64,000 bases of DNA from Imbricaverruca yamaguchii (lineage: Eukaryota > Arthropoda > Thecostraca > Neoverrucidae): NCBI GenBank assembly GCA_034440575.1, contig JAOTOL010001624.1, positions 2,521,501 to 2,585,500 of the forward strand, in the 5' to 3' direction. Positions 10,726 through 23,382 of the stretch are shown piece after piece. Numbering within the stretch: position 1 is the first letter of the stretch; the number at the start of each line of letters is the position of its first letter. The notes under the pieces were generated by a model. It did not search any database and was not told the origin of the DNA. It worked only from the letters and a program-made list of their open reading frames with translations. Position numbers and translations under genes: made by a program.

Positions 10726-11388
10726 CGCGTGCGCTGCCACCACACATGGGGCGGCCCGCGCGCTGTCGCAGTCCAGCCGGCGAGCAGACGTCGAGGAGTC
10801 CCGCTGAGACGCGCGGCGCCACGTGTCGCCCGCCGCCGTCGCTCCAGCCCACGCCGAGCCCCGTCCGGGCTCCACTTAATGTCGGCGGTGTCGAAATTCC
10901 CGACAGCGATCAGACGGCGGCCCGGGCGGGCAGCGCCTGTCGCTTGGTGGCTCAAGACCAAGCTGTCGCAGCTGGGTGTAGAAGGGTGTTGGCGATTCGC
11001 AAGCCGGCATGCTGTGCTCTGGTGGACTGATGTGCGTCGTGCGCCCTGGTGGGCGTTTGCGCCGACAGCTTCAAGCAGACGTTAGACGTCCTTATAGATG
11101 ACCTGCGGTTCCCTATAGACGACGACCGAATGAAGGTCGAACTTTCTAAGATGTGTGCATGCTCAGCGACCACATATACCCATCATATAAATAGACGAGT
11201 GTTGGAAATATGGCACTTTTGGAAACTTCAGTCATCAAAAAAAAAAATATACACTAAAAAATCAATTCGTTACATTGCCAGATGCTTGACATTACCCGCA
11301 CCACCACCAAATTTGGAGATATTCCAAAACTATGCATCGCTTTTCACGTCAAAAACTTCTCATCTCTGCAGTTGCCCGAAGCGTGGAT
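10726..11388. other. GC-rich then AT-rich sequence, no gene recognised
   Basis: Positions 10726-11090 are CpG-rich and support several overlapping open frames with no known domain. Beyond that the sequence is AT-richer and featureless. Confidence 0.5.
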
Positions 11389-11542
11389 GTCCAGCGAGTC
11401 GAATATTGAGCTGAAATGTGGGTGTCCAACTGGTCAACAATTCAGCTAAAAAGTGAATGTCTAGCGGGCCAAATATTCAGCGGGTCAAATATTCAGCTGA
11501 AAAGTTGGTGTCCAGCGGGTCAAATATTCAGCTGGGGTGACG
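11389..11542. repeat. 35 bp minisatellite, about 4.4 copies, diverged
   Basis: The phrase GTCCAGCGGGTCAAATATTC, followed by AGCTGAAAAGT, starts at 11389, 11424, 11459 and 11510. The last gap is 51 bp because of an internal 16 bp duplication of CGGGTCAAATATTCAG. Confidence 0.9.
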
Positions 11543-11969
11543 AGTTTGGGTCAGTGAAATTGAAAAGGCTTCAAGTACGAAACGTTCAAAGACTGGGTTT
11601 CCAGTAGGACAAAGCGATCGTCAGCGCCTTTGTGCATCCTCAGTAATTGTGGAGCCACGAGGTGCATTTGTTCGCCATTCAGCTGTGCTGCGAATATTTG
11701 TTTTCCATCTCATCTCTGCCTCATACGTCATAAAAATATGGGCATTCACAATACTTTCCTATTACATTCCTCCTATACGCAGCCCCCGCCAGCTTTCCCC
11801 GGACGCAAGGCATGCACTTCTCCCAGTGGACAGCAAGGGCAGACGCAAACGAACGCACCGTGAGCACGCGCGACATTTCCGAAGAACAGCATCTCGCCTG
11901 GTCAGAAAAAGACCGAAGGTGACCAACGTCAGTTGTTTCGCTTCGCCTGCAACATTGATGGGAACGGGA

Positions 11970-12420
11970 TGGCAGTTGACAGGTGGGCAGTTGGCAGGTG
12001 GGATTTTGACAGGCAAACATTTGGCAGGTGGATAGTTGGCAGGTGGGCCGTTGGTAGGTGGGCGGCTGACAGATGGGGAGTCGACAGGTGGGTCGTTGAC
12101 AGGTGGACCGGTAATTGGTGGGCAGTTGGTAGATGAGCAGTTGGTATGTGGACAGTTGACACGTGGGCGGTTGGCAGATGGTCAGTTGAAAGTGAGAAGA
12201 TGACACATGGGCAGTTGGCAGGTGGGCGGCTGACAGATGGGAGTTTACAGATTGGTCATTGACAGGTGGACCGTTGACAGGTGGGCAGTTGACAGATTGG
12301 TCATTGACAGGTGGACCGTTGACAGGTGGGCAGTTGGCAGGTGGGGACTTGACACGTGGGCCGTTGACAGGTGGGCAGTTGCGAAGTGGGCAGCTGACAA
12401 GTGGACAGTTGGCAGGTTGG
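11970..12420. repeat. 15 bp minisatellite, about 30 diverged copies
   Basis: The core GTTGACAGGTGGGCA varies at many positions (GGCAGGTGG, GACAGATGG, GGTATGTGG). Divergence is much higher than in the arrays at 705 or 5909, so this one appears older. Confidence 0.93.
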
Positions 12421-12740
12421 GTGTCCGGTGTCAGCCCACGGCGAGGTGACTGTCGTGGGTGGTGAACACCGCTGGCCAGGCTGACGGTAAACACACGGAT
12501 GTACGCATATGAGAATACTCTGGCTCAAAAACACTGCAGTCAGGGCAACTACCACACAGCGTCCTTGTAAGTCATTGAAATGCATGAGGCTACGCAAATG
12601 TATTGCGGCAATCCAATAAAAGCGACCCAGAGGAGCGGCGAGCTCTCGCAGTTAATGGTTAACTGGCGCCCATATTCCTGACGGGAAATACCCATCGGGC
12701 TGTATGGCAATGGTGATGGTATGGTCATGATAGGAGAGAC

Positions 12741-12925
12741 TCAGCCGTCAGCCTGAAGGCAAACGTTCAATCGTCAACCTGATGGGGATATTCGGCCGTC
12801 AGCATGATGGGATACATTCAGTCGTTAGCCAGATGTGAGACACCCAGTCGTCAGCTGGATGGAGAACACCCGGTCCTCAGTCTGATTGGATACACCCAGC
12901 CCTCGGCCCGATGGGAGGTACTCAT
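12741..12925. repeat. About 31 bp minisatellite, about 6 diverged copies
   Basis: Phrases such as CAGTCGTCAGCTGGATGG and CAGCCCTCGGCCCGATGG recur roughly every 30-32 bp with many substitutions. Confidence 0.75.
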
Positions 12926-15510
12926 TCATTCGGAAAGTTGGGGTTTGTTGCTATGGCGACGACCCGACCACCGAAAATTATCCGGAAGAAAGAAGAGCTA
13001 GCTATTTTACCGAAACAGAACGGGGTGTGGCCTCGTTCTACTTCAGTTAGATTCATTTTCAAAGTGGCTCCTTTTTGCTGCATGTTTTCTTTCGGGGAGA
13101 TTAGAAACAAGTGAGGAACCAGGTACGATTGGTGCCCATCACCGGTAAAGGCCAGGTCTCTGGCCCTCAATTTTCTTCCGCCCATCCGCAGAGGTATGTT
13201 TTCAATAAGTGGGAGCTGTGTTGGTCCAATGGTACAGCCATAAGTTCTGATGGAAAGTTTTCCCTCCCAGGTTCAGTTGCACGCAAAATTGTAAGTTGAC
13301 GTTTCTTCATCTAGGCACCGCCTTAGAGTCATTAAAACTGTCCTTAAATCCAAACGCATCAAGATCCGAAAATATGTTCATTAATGGGCTGCACAAGTTG
13401 TGCTTCGAGGCCTATTTATACGTGGCAGACTGTCGGCAAAATCGTGGCGTCGACAGACCCGACGTTCGCAACGTCGGCGGCAAAAGGAGGCGGGCGGCAG
13501 CAGATTGCGGCCGACACTGACGTCACATTTGATTCTGCAAACGTCATACTAGCAGGATGACGTCATCTATCGAATGCGCCATGAAACGTCTCTGTTTTTG
13601 TTTTCTGCGCTAAAAATGATCTACCGCAGTGCTAATTGACTCAAGAGGTGTCAATTACGGTGGTGTCCAGATAGCATTATATCCTGGATATTTAGCACTA
13701 CCTCAATGTAAGAAGAGTTTTTTGCCGGTAAACCGAAGTTGATTTATTATATTGATGACGTGGTGGTGAGTGTACGATAGTAGGGAAGGGGAGAAAAACA
13801 TCTTACCGTGCACAGAGCCGAAAATGCCACAAAAACTGGAGTGTTGAAAACTGTTCTTCATCCTTACTAGGATGAGGGACAAGGGAACAGAAACCGAGCG
13901 GGGGATAAGGGCAAGGCGGCAGCGACCCAACTTTGAACAAGTTAATCATTAACCGTTGCATGGAAAAAATCGAATCCCAAAAATGATGTGCTGCCGAGCC
14001 AAAATGAGTACACCATTTCATGCATCAATAAAGGATTAATGGATTGGTGCTGCGTTTGCGACACCAAAAGTACCTAAGTTCCATCGTTGAAGCGAACACT
14101 CTGTGGTGACATGAGCATCCTTAAAAAAACAAGTGATGTAGGCATGCCATCTTTGGCATTTATTTTGGTTGCAGTGCAGGGTATGGTACAAAAGGACAAC
14201 GCGAAGCACAATTTACGCACAAATATCTCCATCCAAGGCAAAGTAATTTTTGATGTAATAGGCACCCAAAGGCTGAGCAGCAACCGCAGATACCGTCTGA
14301 CGCTCGCGGCCGGAGGCAGAGCGAGGCAGACAACTTTAAACATTTCAATTTGCCTGCGGCGAGCGTCGCCGACGTCGCGCAACGCTGCTACATCATAATC
14401 GCTATGGTCATTGCATTCCGTGACGTCATCCATTCATGTCGTGACGTCAGAGGCCACAGATGTCGCCGACGTCGAGCTCTGCCCGATTCCACTCGGTCCT
14501 GCCGGATCCTGCCCAGTCCCGCCGACGCCAGCGCTCTGCCGAGAGTGTGCCGGGTTTCCGCCGCGTGTAAACAGGCATTTAAGAGATTAAACTCTCGTCG
14601 CTATATGGATCTACTTAGCCTTTCAAATCTCCACGGAGACCAGCACCGGCGGAGCGCTGTCGATCGCGCGCGCGCGTTTTCAGTCGCGTCGGAATGTACG
14701 CGCCACGCGCCGACAAGGGTCAGCTCATTCTGAGAGGCGTACAGCTGAAGGGGTGGGGGGGCGTTCCCTGCGGTCCCGACGGCTCCCGACCTTTCAACAG
14801 GCAGCCGGGCACTCGAATCCGACACCCCCCACACACACACACTCGCCGTACCGATGTCTGCTCCGAAAAGGTCACCGGGAAGGTCTGGCAAGAGTCGGGC
14901 GGCGGCCTGCCGCAAGCGCAACTGGCCGCCTCGGCAGAACCCACGTAAGCCCATGCTAGGACTTGCAGATTGGCAATCGCCAGCGTACATATGTGCAGTT
15001 TGGTGCACGGTCAGTGTGTGCTGCTCGATGGCATGCATGCAGTGTGCTGCTCGATGGCCAGCAGTGCATAAGGCGCTTAGCTCGGCGATCGGCGATGAAT
15101 GGATGTGTAGCTCGATTATCGACGGCATCGATCTTCACTTCCAGGCCTTCAACTGGCAAATGAAGACGTGAAGTGATAGAACAAATGAAGCCTTTCCCGG
15201 TGACCGTGGAAAACTGGACAAATCTGACCTTGTACAATGCTCTGCAGATCGGCCCGCTCCCACCTCATAGCACGCCATCCTGGCCTCGCTTCCGCTGTTT
15301 CGCGTACACTTTCACGTCGAGGTATCAATTAGAGGTGCTTGTCTGTCGCTTGGCATTGCCCACGAAACACCTGTGGTTTCGCAAGCGCCACAAATGCATC
15401 GTCAAGTTCACGATACTGTATGAAAATAGTCAGCTTCACATCAGCTCGGTATGTTGGAACGCCAATCCGAGTCGCAGGTCTCCACTGCTGGTGCTAAACA
15501 ATTTCGCAAG
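12926..15510. other. No recognised gene
   Basis: Mixed sequence. A CpG-rich patch around 14290-14520 and a short CTCGATGGC repeat near 15020-15060 are the only structure I see. The frame at 14854-14945 gives a short basic peptide before a GTAAGC, which is too little to call an exon. Confidence 0.5.
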
Positions 15511-15511
15511 A

Positions 15512-15512
15512 T

Positions 15513-15544
<32 letters not shown>

Positions 15545-15551
15545 ACACACC

Positions 15552-15640
<89 letters not shown>

Positions 15641-15650
15641 GATATACATC
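15512..15650. repeat. AC microsatellite followed by TA microsatellite
   Basis: AC repeats at 15512-15550 with one interruption pass directly into TA repeats at about 15552-15640. The long Tyr/Ile open frame over it is an artefact. Confidence 0.97.
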
Positions 15651-17630
15651 AATATATATTATTCCTCACAAGCGCAAAATAGCCCTAGGCCTGTAGAGGT
15701 TTGCTCTATTGTCAGAAGCACCAGCATCGCGAGGAGTCGAAATTAATTCCCTCTGAACTGTTGAACAGACGCACTATATTTGAACGGAGCAAGTCTGAAC
15801 TAGATGACATCAAAGCATAGCAGTTTTCTTCGCCACGTTTTAAAGTATAATAATGTTACGTGATCATCGGTGCAGCATATTTCCCTGCTATACGAATAGA
15901 CATCACATTATTTTTGTACCACGATTGATGAATTTCTCTATAATTGATTCTTCGTGGTATTTCCGTATCCCAAAACATCCGTGATTAAGATTACATTTCT
16001 GGAGAACCGTCGGTATGTGTGCACTGTGAGCCCTACACGTCCGCAACAACAGGCAGGCAAACCATTTATTCCCATTCCGAACATGATACAGTGAATTGGT
16101 GGCAGTGCAGTTAATCTCACGGTGTGTTTATATTTTTGCAAGCCGTAGTTAATCATCACAGCGCAGTTTCAGATGTTCATAGTGAAGAGTGGCGCGCCGC
16201 GCCACGCTGCCTGTCTGTTTGCCAGGCTGGCCTAGGATATCCAAGCTCAGCGTGATGGCCGACAGAGATATCGATGTCTTGCTGGCGTCGCAGATGAACT
16301 TGTAGCCATATTTTAGCGAGCGCAGTGTTTCGCGTATTGTACTGTTTTTTTCCGCTCTGTCAATAGGGAACGCTCCTCCGGGATCTCCAAGGTGCCTTTC
16401 GCGAAGCTTGTCACCTGAAATGTCCTCAAAGCTGACCGAGCATGGCTCCGGCTGATTTGACTGCGCGTGTTACACCGGGGAGAGCCTGTCATCTAATATT
16501 TGGGCCAGATATTCATATGTGACGAGCTCAAACATCCGTTGCTCCAAAATAGCACTTGTGAAATTTTATATATCCTGTCTTAAAAATGGCCTACTTGCAA
16601 AGGAGCCTCAAAAAAGATATCGCTTATTTTTGCATGTTTCTGGAATTCTTGCGCGCACAGTTCGCCGTTCAACAGTAAGTCAAGATGCAAGATATTTCTC
16701 TTTTTTCGTTTTTAAAACATCATATAACTGTAGAATATGTTGCACCAATTTCACAACAGATAAAATGATCAATCGCAGGACAGTCTTTCTTTGTCCCGGT
16801 ATTTGGTTAAACTTATCTGCGTGTCCTAGTGCAATTATTCTTCTTCGAATCTTGTTGATGTTTGACTGTGATCACTTGGCGAATTGGAATCGAACACTCT
16901 GTTGAAAGGCGCTCAATGAGACATGCGGGAACATTGATAACATGCCAAATTATCATCAGCAGCATTAAATCGAAATGTCTTCAAGAATTGTTCCCGCCAA
17001 TGTACTGCAAATAACGTAGCTCACTACCAATGAACTTCACCAGGACCGGCGGACGAATGATGCAGCCGTGCAGGTCAAGAGTCTCCTGGACTCTGGTCTT
17101 TTTCATCTTGATTTCATCAACGGCGGAGTTTGTGTCGCGGCTCTTTCCGGGGACTGGTCGCCCAAATATGGGCCATATCAATGCATGTCGTCAGACTTCC
17201 ATGCATAAACATTTCGACCTTCACCGCCACATTTGCATTTCACATTTCCTCGGTCAGATCAAATCATGAGGCAGACCTGGCTGGATTGGGCTGCGAGACA
17301 GCTACGTGACAAAGGAACTACTCTTTCCAAATACTTAAAATTGATGGAGTTTCAAATGCATTAAGATGCCTGAAAGCTTTTGCAGAACCATCCCACGGCA
17401 GCACCGACTTGGGCTTGACCGCTCACTGCGCCGTAAAAGCTGCGTGCTCCACGCATCACTCGGCGCTGGCTGCGTGTGCTGTTCATCGTGTGATTAAGTC
17501 TGCAGCGGTGGGAACCGCCTCCCACATCGCGGTGGCCATTGACACTGACACAGCTACACCGGGCGTCTAACGTCGCAGTGCAGTCATCATGCACGCAGCG
17601 CGTGCGTGCGAACTGCGGCCGTCAGCAGCG
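15651..17630. other. No recognised gene
   Basis: Apparently unique, moderately AT-rich sequence with no domain or repeat that I can identify on either strand. Confidence 0.5.
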
Positions 17631-17631
17631 T

Positions 17632-17730
17632 CGTCGGGACCGACACGACGCGTCGACGGGACCGACACGACGCGTCGTCGGGACCGACACGACGCGTCGA
17701 CGGGACCGACACGACGCGTCGTCGGGACAG
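17632..17730. repeat. 22 bp minisatellite, about 4.5 copies
   Basis: GGGACCGACACGACGCGTCG plus TC or AC recurs every 22 bp (17636, 17658, 17680, 17702). Each unit contains the palindrome ACGCGT and several CpGs. It opens a CpG-rich patch to about 18060. Confidence 0.95.
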
Positions 17731-18064
17731 GCATCTCGTCGGCGACGGACGCCGCCGGCCGGGTGCCGCTCCGCGGTGCACGCGAGGCTCGGGCGGCGGG
17801 CGGGTCGCGAGGCGAGTCGAGTCGCGGCAGCGGCTGCGGCGGCGGCGGCTGCGGCGGCACGTGTCAAGTGGCCACGTGGCCGGCTCGTGTCGGCGAGACG
17901 CGAGCCGGCGCGCTGGTCTGAACTGGCGAGCGATGAGCCGGCAGAGGTGGCCGCCGTCCGCGTCGTGATCGATGGCGGAGTCCGCGGCTCCCGGCGGCGT
18001 GAGGCTCACTCCACCCGGAAGGGGTGCAGATTCACTCGCCGCCGAACCCCCGGCCGAGGTTGGA

Positions 18065-18400
18065 CTGGTGAGAGCCACGCCACCGTGGATTTGAGGCGGA
18101 GCTGGTGAGAACCGTGCCACTATGGGACTATACGGAACTGGTGAGAACCACGCCACTATGGGACTATACGGAGCTGGTGAGAACCACGCCACTATGGGAC
18201 TATACGGAACTGGTGAGAGCCACGCCACTATGGGACTATACGGAGCTGGTGAGAGCCGTGCCATCGTGGAGCGAGGCGGTGTTGGTGAGAGCCGTGCCAC
18301 CGTGGAACGATAAGGTGTCAGTAGAAACAACGGCGCCATGGAGCGATATTGTGCCGGTGGAAACCACGCCGACATGAGGCGAAACGGGACCGGTGAGAAC
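18065..18400. repeat. 36 bp minisatellite, about 4 good and 4 diverged copies
   Basis: The unit begins GAGAACCACGCCACTATGGG and continues ACTATACGGAACTGGT. Copies from about 18105 to 18250 are close to identical; those to the right, up to about 18400, drift. The period is a multiple of three, which explains the TPLWDYTELVR-type open frame. Confidence 0.92.
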
Positions 18401-18627
18401 CGCAACGACTAAGCAGAACGGAACTGTTGTGAACCACAGCACACGGGGCACAACGGAACTGATGAATGTCACACCCCGGCAAGACAACAGTGAACCAAGG
18501 AGAGCACCTTACATATGATTTGATCAAATTCGCACCAGATCGGCCGAAAACTCAGGATAATTCCTTGTCAGGCATATCGCCACCGAATCGATACTCATCA
18601 GAGTCCCGGCAATGTGCCTCTACCGAG

Positions 18628-18838
18628 AATAGCACCGGAGTCCAGACGGAACCGGAGACACACCGCCGCCGGCACCGGAGTCCAGACGGAACCGGAGACA
18701 CACCGCCGCTGGCGCCAGAGTCCAGACGGATCCGGAGACACACCGCCGCCGGCACCGGAGTCCAGACGGAACCGAAAGCACACCGCCGCCGGCGCCAGAG
18801 TCCAGACGGATCCGAAAGCACGCCGCCGCCGGCGCCAG
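18628..18838. repeat. 40 bp minisatellite, 5 copies
   Basis: TCCAGACGGAACCGGAGACA followed by CACCGCCGCCGGCACCGGAG recurs at 18641, 18681, 18721, 18761 and 18801. It shares its period, but not its sequence, with the array at 36071. Confidence 0.96.
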
Positions 18839-19450
18839 ACGACGCTGATCAGGTCGGCGCCCGAGGCGGTCCGTCCGACGGCGGGGTCGTGGAGCGAGGC
18901 GTGTCGCTGCATCGGCCTGTGAACGATGAGCCGCCGACGGCGCATAATCACGTGCTCGGCGCTGCTCCGTCGGTCGCGGAGGCCGGCGGTCTGGCGTGCA
19001 GCGTCGATATCGACCCACCGCCGCGGGTGAATTCCGTCTAGTTGAGGGGGTGATTATCCCCCCCCTCCACACACACACTCCAGGCTCTGCGACCCACCCT
19101 CTCCACATCGATCAATTAAGCTTCATGAAGAGGCGATTGGTGTAGTTAATTCTAGTGCCGAACATACTTTTAAGAAGCATATGCAAGATATACAAATCTG
19201 TACGTGATATCCCTTACAATGGTGCATTTGGCATCTGCTACAAAAATGATGTGAGGAACAAACGGCGGATACTTATAGGTGAATACGACATACACGTGAA
19301 TATCAACATGATGCATGATTATCAAATCGTCACACCCCGTAACTTAGCCTTCCTTCGGCCAAACGAGTGTTGGATCAGCCCCCGCATGTGCACACTGATA
19401 TTAAGGTCCAGAACAGCTTAGCCCGGAGGCTCGAGAAGGTCACGGCTCTC
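18839..19450. other. CpG-rich patch then unremarkable sequence
   Basis: 18839-19030 is CpG-rich with no recognisable exon. 19031-19450 shows no repeat or domain. Confidence 0.5.
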
Positions 19451-19452
19451 AA

Positions 19453-19719
19453 GTGCTGCTCCTGACGGTCCGCGAAGCATACGCGATGTTCCGTCTAATC
19501 TGGATGTCAGTGTTCAGCACACCCAGAGGTACAATCATCGCAATATTTCCAGACGACAGCAGTAGCGCACTGGGTAGGCGGCCGACGGGGACGAGCTCCT
19601 GCTGGCCACGGCGATCGAGCTGGCTAGACGGCCGACGTTTCGTTTTCACCCCGGCAAAATGCCAGATCGGTGTCCGAATTTCCGTGGATGTGTCGCTGCG
19701 CCGCTCGTGCTTTTTGTGA
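19453..19719 (+). pseudogene. Possible reverse transcriptase fragment of a LINE
   Basis: The open frame contains GTIIAIFPDDSSSA, which can be aligned with the catalytic F/Y-A-D-D motif of non-LTR reverse transcriptases (A replaced by P), preceded by a segment whose spacing fits motif B. About 30 residues later, RRFVFTPAKCQ fits the W-x-L-x-x-N-x-x-K-C-Q element that follows the motif. The intervening length is shorter than usual and motif B itself is poorly preserved. It could be a coincidence. Confidence 0.33.
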
Positions 19720-20835
19720 ACTGACTCGCCTTGTTTCGTGACATCGAAACTGTGACACGGCCGTGTACCAATCTATCGCAGTCACACTGTCACGTCGGTG
19801 TGAGTCATCGCCAAGGACACGGACGGCTGGTGTGTGTGTCTAGACAGCGGGTCTTGTCAGCTGTTTTGAATGCTGCACAAATTGTATAAGCCGCCGGCGT
19901 CCATTCAGGAGTTATTTCCCGCATGGGGGATTCAGTAGTCGGACGGCGTTGCCGCTAGCGGGTTGGAACACGCGATCATGGGCGTGCTAACGTTGGACAA
20001 AGTGGGGAGGTTAATCAAACAAGTTGGGCGTGGAGAGTGCCGTGCGAAAATCGTAAGAAATTGATTGCGATTGGCTGTTGTAGCCTCGCCACCCACATAA
20101 CCTGCATGCATGTTTTGTTCTTCCTGTGAAGAATTTCCCTCCATTTCCAGCGTTCGCTATGAAGAAGCTGAAGTTGTACGCACCTTAAAGCTTAGTTTTA
20201 GTCATGATTTAAGACTCAGCCATTTCCCTTGGTGGATATGTTCGTGTAAATGACTATAGTGACAGTTTATATTTCCATCGTGTTAAGTACAATAATTTAG
20301 AAACGAAAATCACACACGAAAATAACACTGGAACTAGAAATAGCATTTTCGTAGATTTCGCTGCCTGAACAGAAGACATGAAGATCACATCTTACATGCA
20401 CTAAGCGAAATAACCACATACACAGTTCACATATTCTTAATATTACAAGAATGTCTACAAGTTTCTACAGCCGCCGCTACTGCCGTTCCCCTGTCTCTAG
20501 TTTATTTCGACATTTCCACCCTTCCTTTACTTTCAACTGCTCATTATATTTTTAATCATGGTACGCAAGGAAACAGTCCATTTGTACTTTAAAAAGTGCA
20601 TCCACCTGTTTTCTCCTGCATCGGTGAAAATTCCGAAATCGGCGCTGAAGTAACACTTGGTATCACCGAATACTAAGCCGAATAATAAACCTACCGGCAC
20701 TTATCGTTGCTGGCTCATCCGCAATATAAACTGGGGATCCATGGCCCCACGGCCTCCTACCCGGCCCACTCGATTCCTGCGCCTATGCACGAGGCCAGAT
20801 CTGCAAACACGGATCGAAGAACATTCTGAACCGCC
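19720..20835. other. No recognised gene
   Basis: AT-richer, apparently unique sequence. If the first-exon candidate to the right is real, its intron and later exons would run leftwards through here, but I cannot identify any exon. Confidence 0.45.
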
Positions 20836-20987
20836 ACGTCAATGATAACAGCGTGCAGACGAGGGGCGCGCACATGCGGAGGTCGGCATAAAACAAGTGG
20901 GAGCCGTGTGTCGGCAGGTGGTGTGTCGGCGGCGCCGAGAGGGGGTCGCCGGCTGTCGGTCGGCCGACCAGCCGCCGCACAACTCAC

Positions 20988-21096
20988 CGCGGTATGTGAT
21001 CCCGCCGGCGCAGCGCAGGCAGCAGGACACCAGCAGCGCGCACAGCGCCACGCGCGTCGGCATCGTCGCCGCCCCGGCGCACACTCGTCTCGCCAT
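20988..21096 (-). CDS. Candidate first coding exon of a secreted or membrane protein (partial)
   Basis: On the minus strand an ATG at 21096, or a second in-frame ATG at 21063, opens a short frame. From the second Met it reads MPTRVALCALLVSCCLRCAG, then GITYR: a basic N-terminus, a hydrophobic core of about 12 residues and small residues at a likely signal peptidase site. The frame meets GCG|GTGAGTT, an excellent 5' splice donor, with the intron starting at 20987. The exon leaves one base of the next codon (phase 1), the commonest phase after signal peptide exons in animals. It lies in a CpG-rich patch (20840-21500), as expected for a gene 5' end. No downstream exon was found, so the protein family is unknown. 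Another GTGAGT lies just upstream at about 21119 and might be a leader donor or chance. The product is inferred only from the signal-like sequence. Confidence 0.35.
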
Positions 21097-21119
21097 CGCG
21101 CCGTCCGCCGGCGACTCAC

Positions 21120-23380
21120 CGGCCCCGCGCCCGGAGCACGTCACAGCCGTAGCGCCGTCGGAGCGCGTGAGGCGCGCCGCATCACCCCGTGCCGCGTCGG
21201 CGGCGGCGCAAGCTGCACTGCCGCCGCACCGCCGCCGACGCGGCGGCCGGCGGTCGGCGAGCGCGCGCAGGTGGCAGCACCGGCGCGGCGGCGGCCACCG
21301 ACTCGGCGGAGCGCGCCGCATCACACGTCGGGTAGCGGCCGCCGGTCGGTCGCCGCTCCGCGTGCGGTCTCTCGAGTCGCATGTGCTGAATGTCGAAATA
21401 CGCGCGCTTTGCCATTCAGCGATTCCGCGGTTGGTCGCTTGTCGAGAGCTCTCGCAGCGGCTGCGGATCGTGAAGCCGTCCGAGACATTCTCGCGTGACG
21501 ATTACACAGGGTTAAAACACTGTTGTGTTTTTCGTTAGGTGTTAGATGTCAAAACGAAACGATCACAGTAGGATGCCAGACATTTCACATGGAATTAGTG
21601 TCATTTAAGCTATGTTGATGTCCTTCAGATTAAAATGTTAGCCGTGGAATGGCTCCGTGCTGTTTTCGGGGCGCTGCCAAGTCTCGCTTGTTGGTGAGAC
21701 GACACTCGGCGGGACAACACCCGACGCATCCTGTGACTGCTTTTTCGTGGCGTGGCACACTTTCACTGATGCTTGAAGAAAAAACGCATGCACCGGGGAA
21801 TGAACGTGGTCCAGAATGACACTTCGGTGTTCAGACTGCGTTCTACGGCATCGTAGACGGAAGCGGAGTGCGATGCACGAATGGTGACTTGCGCGTTGGG
21901 CTGGCGGAAGGTGGAGATCACGGTTTGTTTTCCGACGGATGGCAGAAACATCGGCGCCAGGTGCAGTTGCTTGTATGCATGCCCACTCGTGTTTGCGTAC
22001 GACAAAAATGCCTCGGATTGACACGACCTGACCCAGACTACCTCACCCAACCCGACCTCACCTGATCTGGCCGACCCTACCGCCCTGCTGGTGCAACCCT
22101 CACAACGCTTCTGTTTCATCGGCTGAATTTCTCGCATATTCACCCATATTCATATCAACTCTTATGATTTTGGTTGTTACTGCCTTCCATCTCGGCATCG
22201 TCTGCGAAATGCCCGCAGTCACTCAACGACAGTGTCTGTGGTTGCACGTACCGCGCCGACTCAGGTCGTCGCGCGGCGTCGACCAGTCGCCAGTCACGCG
22301 TCATGACGTCATGCCACATGAGTCGCGTGTCGCGAGGTCCGTCGCCCGGTCGGCAGACAAGGCGGCGCAGCAGGAGGCACCGCTCCCAGCGGCTGTATGG
22401 CGGCAACCGAGCGGAACAACTGCCAGGCGGAAACGACCGTGACTCGCCGTGCCGCCCAGGCCGTCTCGCGACAAATTGGCCCGACGCGTTCAGACGTGAG
22501 ACACGTGACGTCACGCATCGGATGAGCCCCACTTCGCCGAGAGTGGAGACCGTGTCGGCCGAAGCAGATCCGTTCGCAATGCGTTCGTGCCAGAGCTGGC
22601 GGCGCCGTTTATGAAGGCTGACCTCTTCGACGCATGTGGACTTGCAGCGCACGGTACCGAAGTCGGCTGCGCTCTTCCCGCACTTCTATTAAGACTGGAT
22701 GTGTTCAACTGATGTCTCCACGTGAGAAAGCGTCATTTGCACGAGTTTACTGCACACTGTGATCTTCAATTACGTGTGTGTAGACCTGGTGGCGGTGACA
22801 AGCATCTTGCCCTCGCTAGCCCAATACCCCAGGGTGGCGCGGTATATGGCCAAGGTCCAGCCCTTCCCCGCTTGCCCAACATTCCCGGATGGTGCCCTAT
22901 GTGGTTCATCATTCTTGATGAAGCCGGACGAAGTCAGATAAATCGTTCACGGCTGTGGTCGGATTGAAAAGGCTGATCTCAATTGACTTTTGACCGGTGC
23001 TGAAGGTGTCATGATGCCTCTGAAATCTTCGGCCTCTCCAAGGATAGGAAATCGTAGGTAGACCGCGCATTTCTACTGCACAGCTATCTTTGGTGCACTA
23101 GATACATGCTTTATTTTTGTGTTTTCCATTTTGCGACATTCGTTGGGCATGATTAACGCCTGGGAAACAGTTTGTATTTGTATTTTATATCCTGGTGGGC
23201 TGTGAGGCCATTGCCAGCGTGTACGAGAAACCATTGTCAGTGCCTACGACGAGAATGGGAGCTCACTTTTGGCATAGGCGGAATAATTATAGGTGTCACA
23301 GGCTCTGTGACATTGTCGAGCTAGCTCATACGACTGTCCACATCAAGTCATCGGCAGAACCAAACAAATCGTGGTCCATA
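21120..23380. other. CpG-rich patch, then sequence without a recognised gene
   Basis: 21120-21500 is CpG-rich and could be promoter or leader for the minus-strand exon candidate. 21501-23380 has a second GC-rich patch (22230-22640) but no recognisable exon; the 600 bp before 23383 may belong to the decayed LINE that follows, though I cannot align it. Confidence 0.45.
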
Positions 23381-23382
23381 AC

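Noticed and set aside
14854..14945. Short basic first exon before GTAAGC
   Set aside because: About 30 residues of Arg/Lys/Pro-rich peptide with a mediocre donor; nothing else supports a gene.
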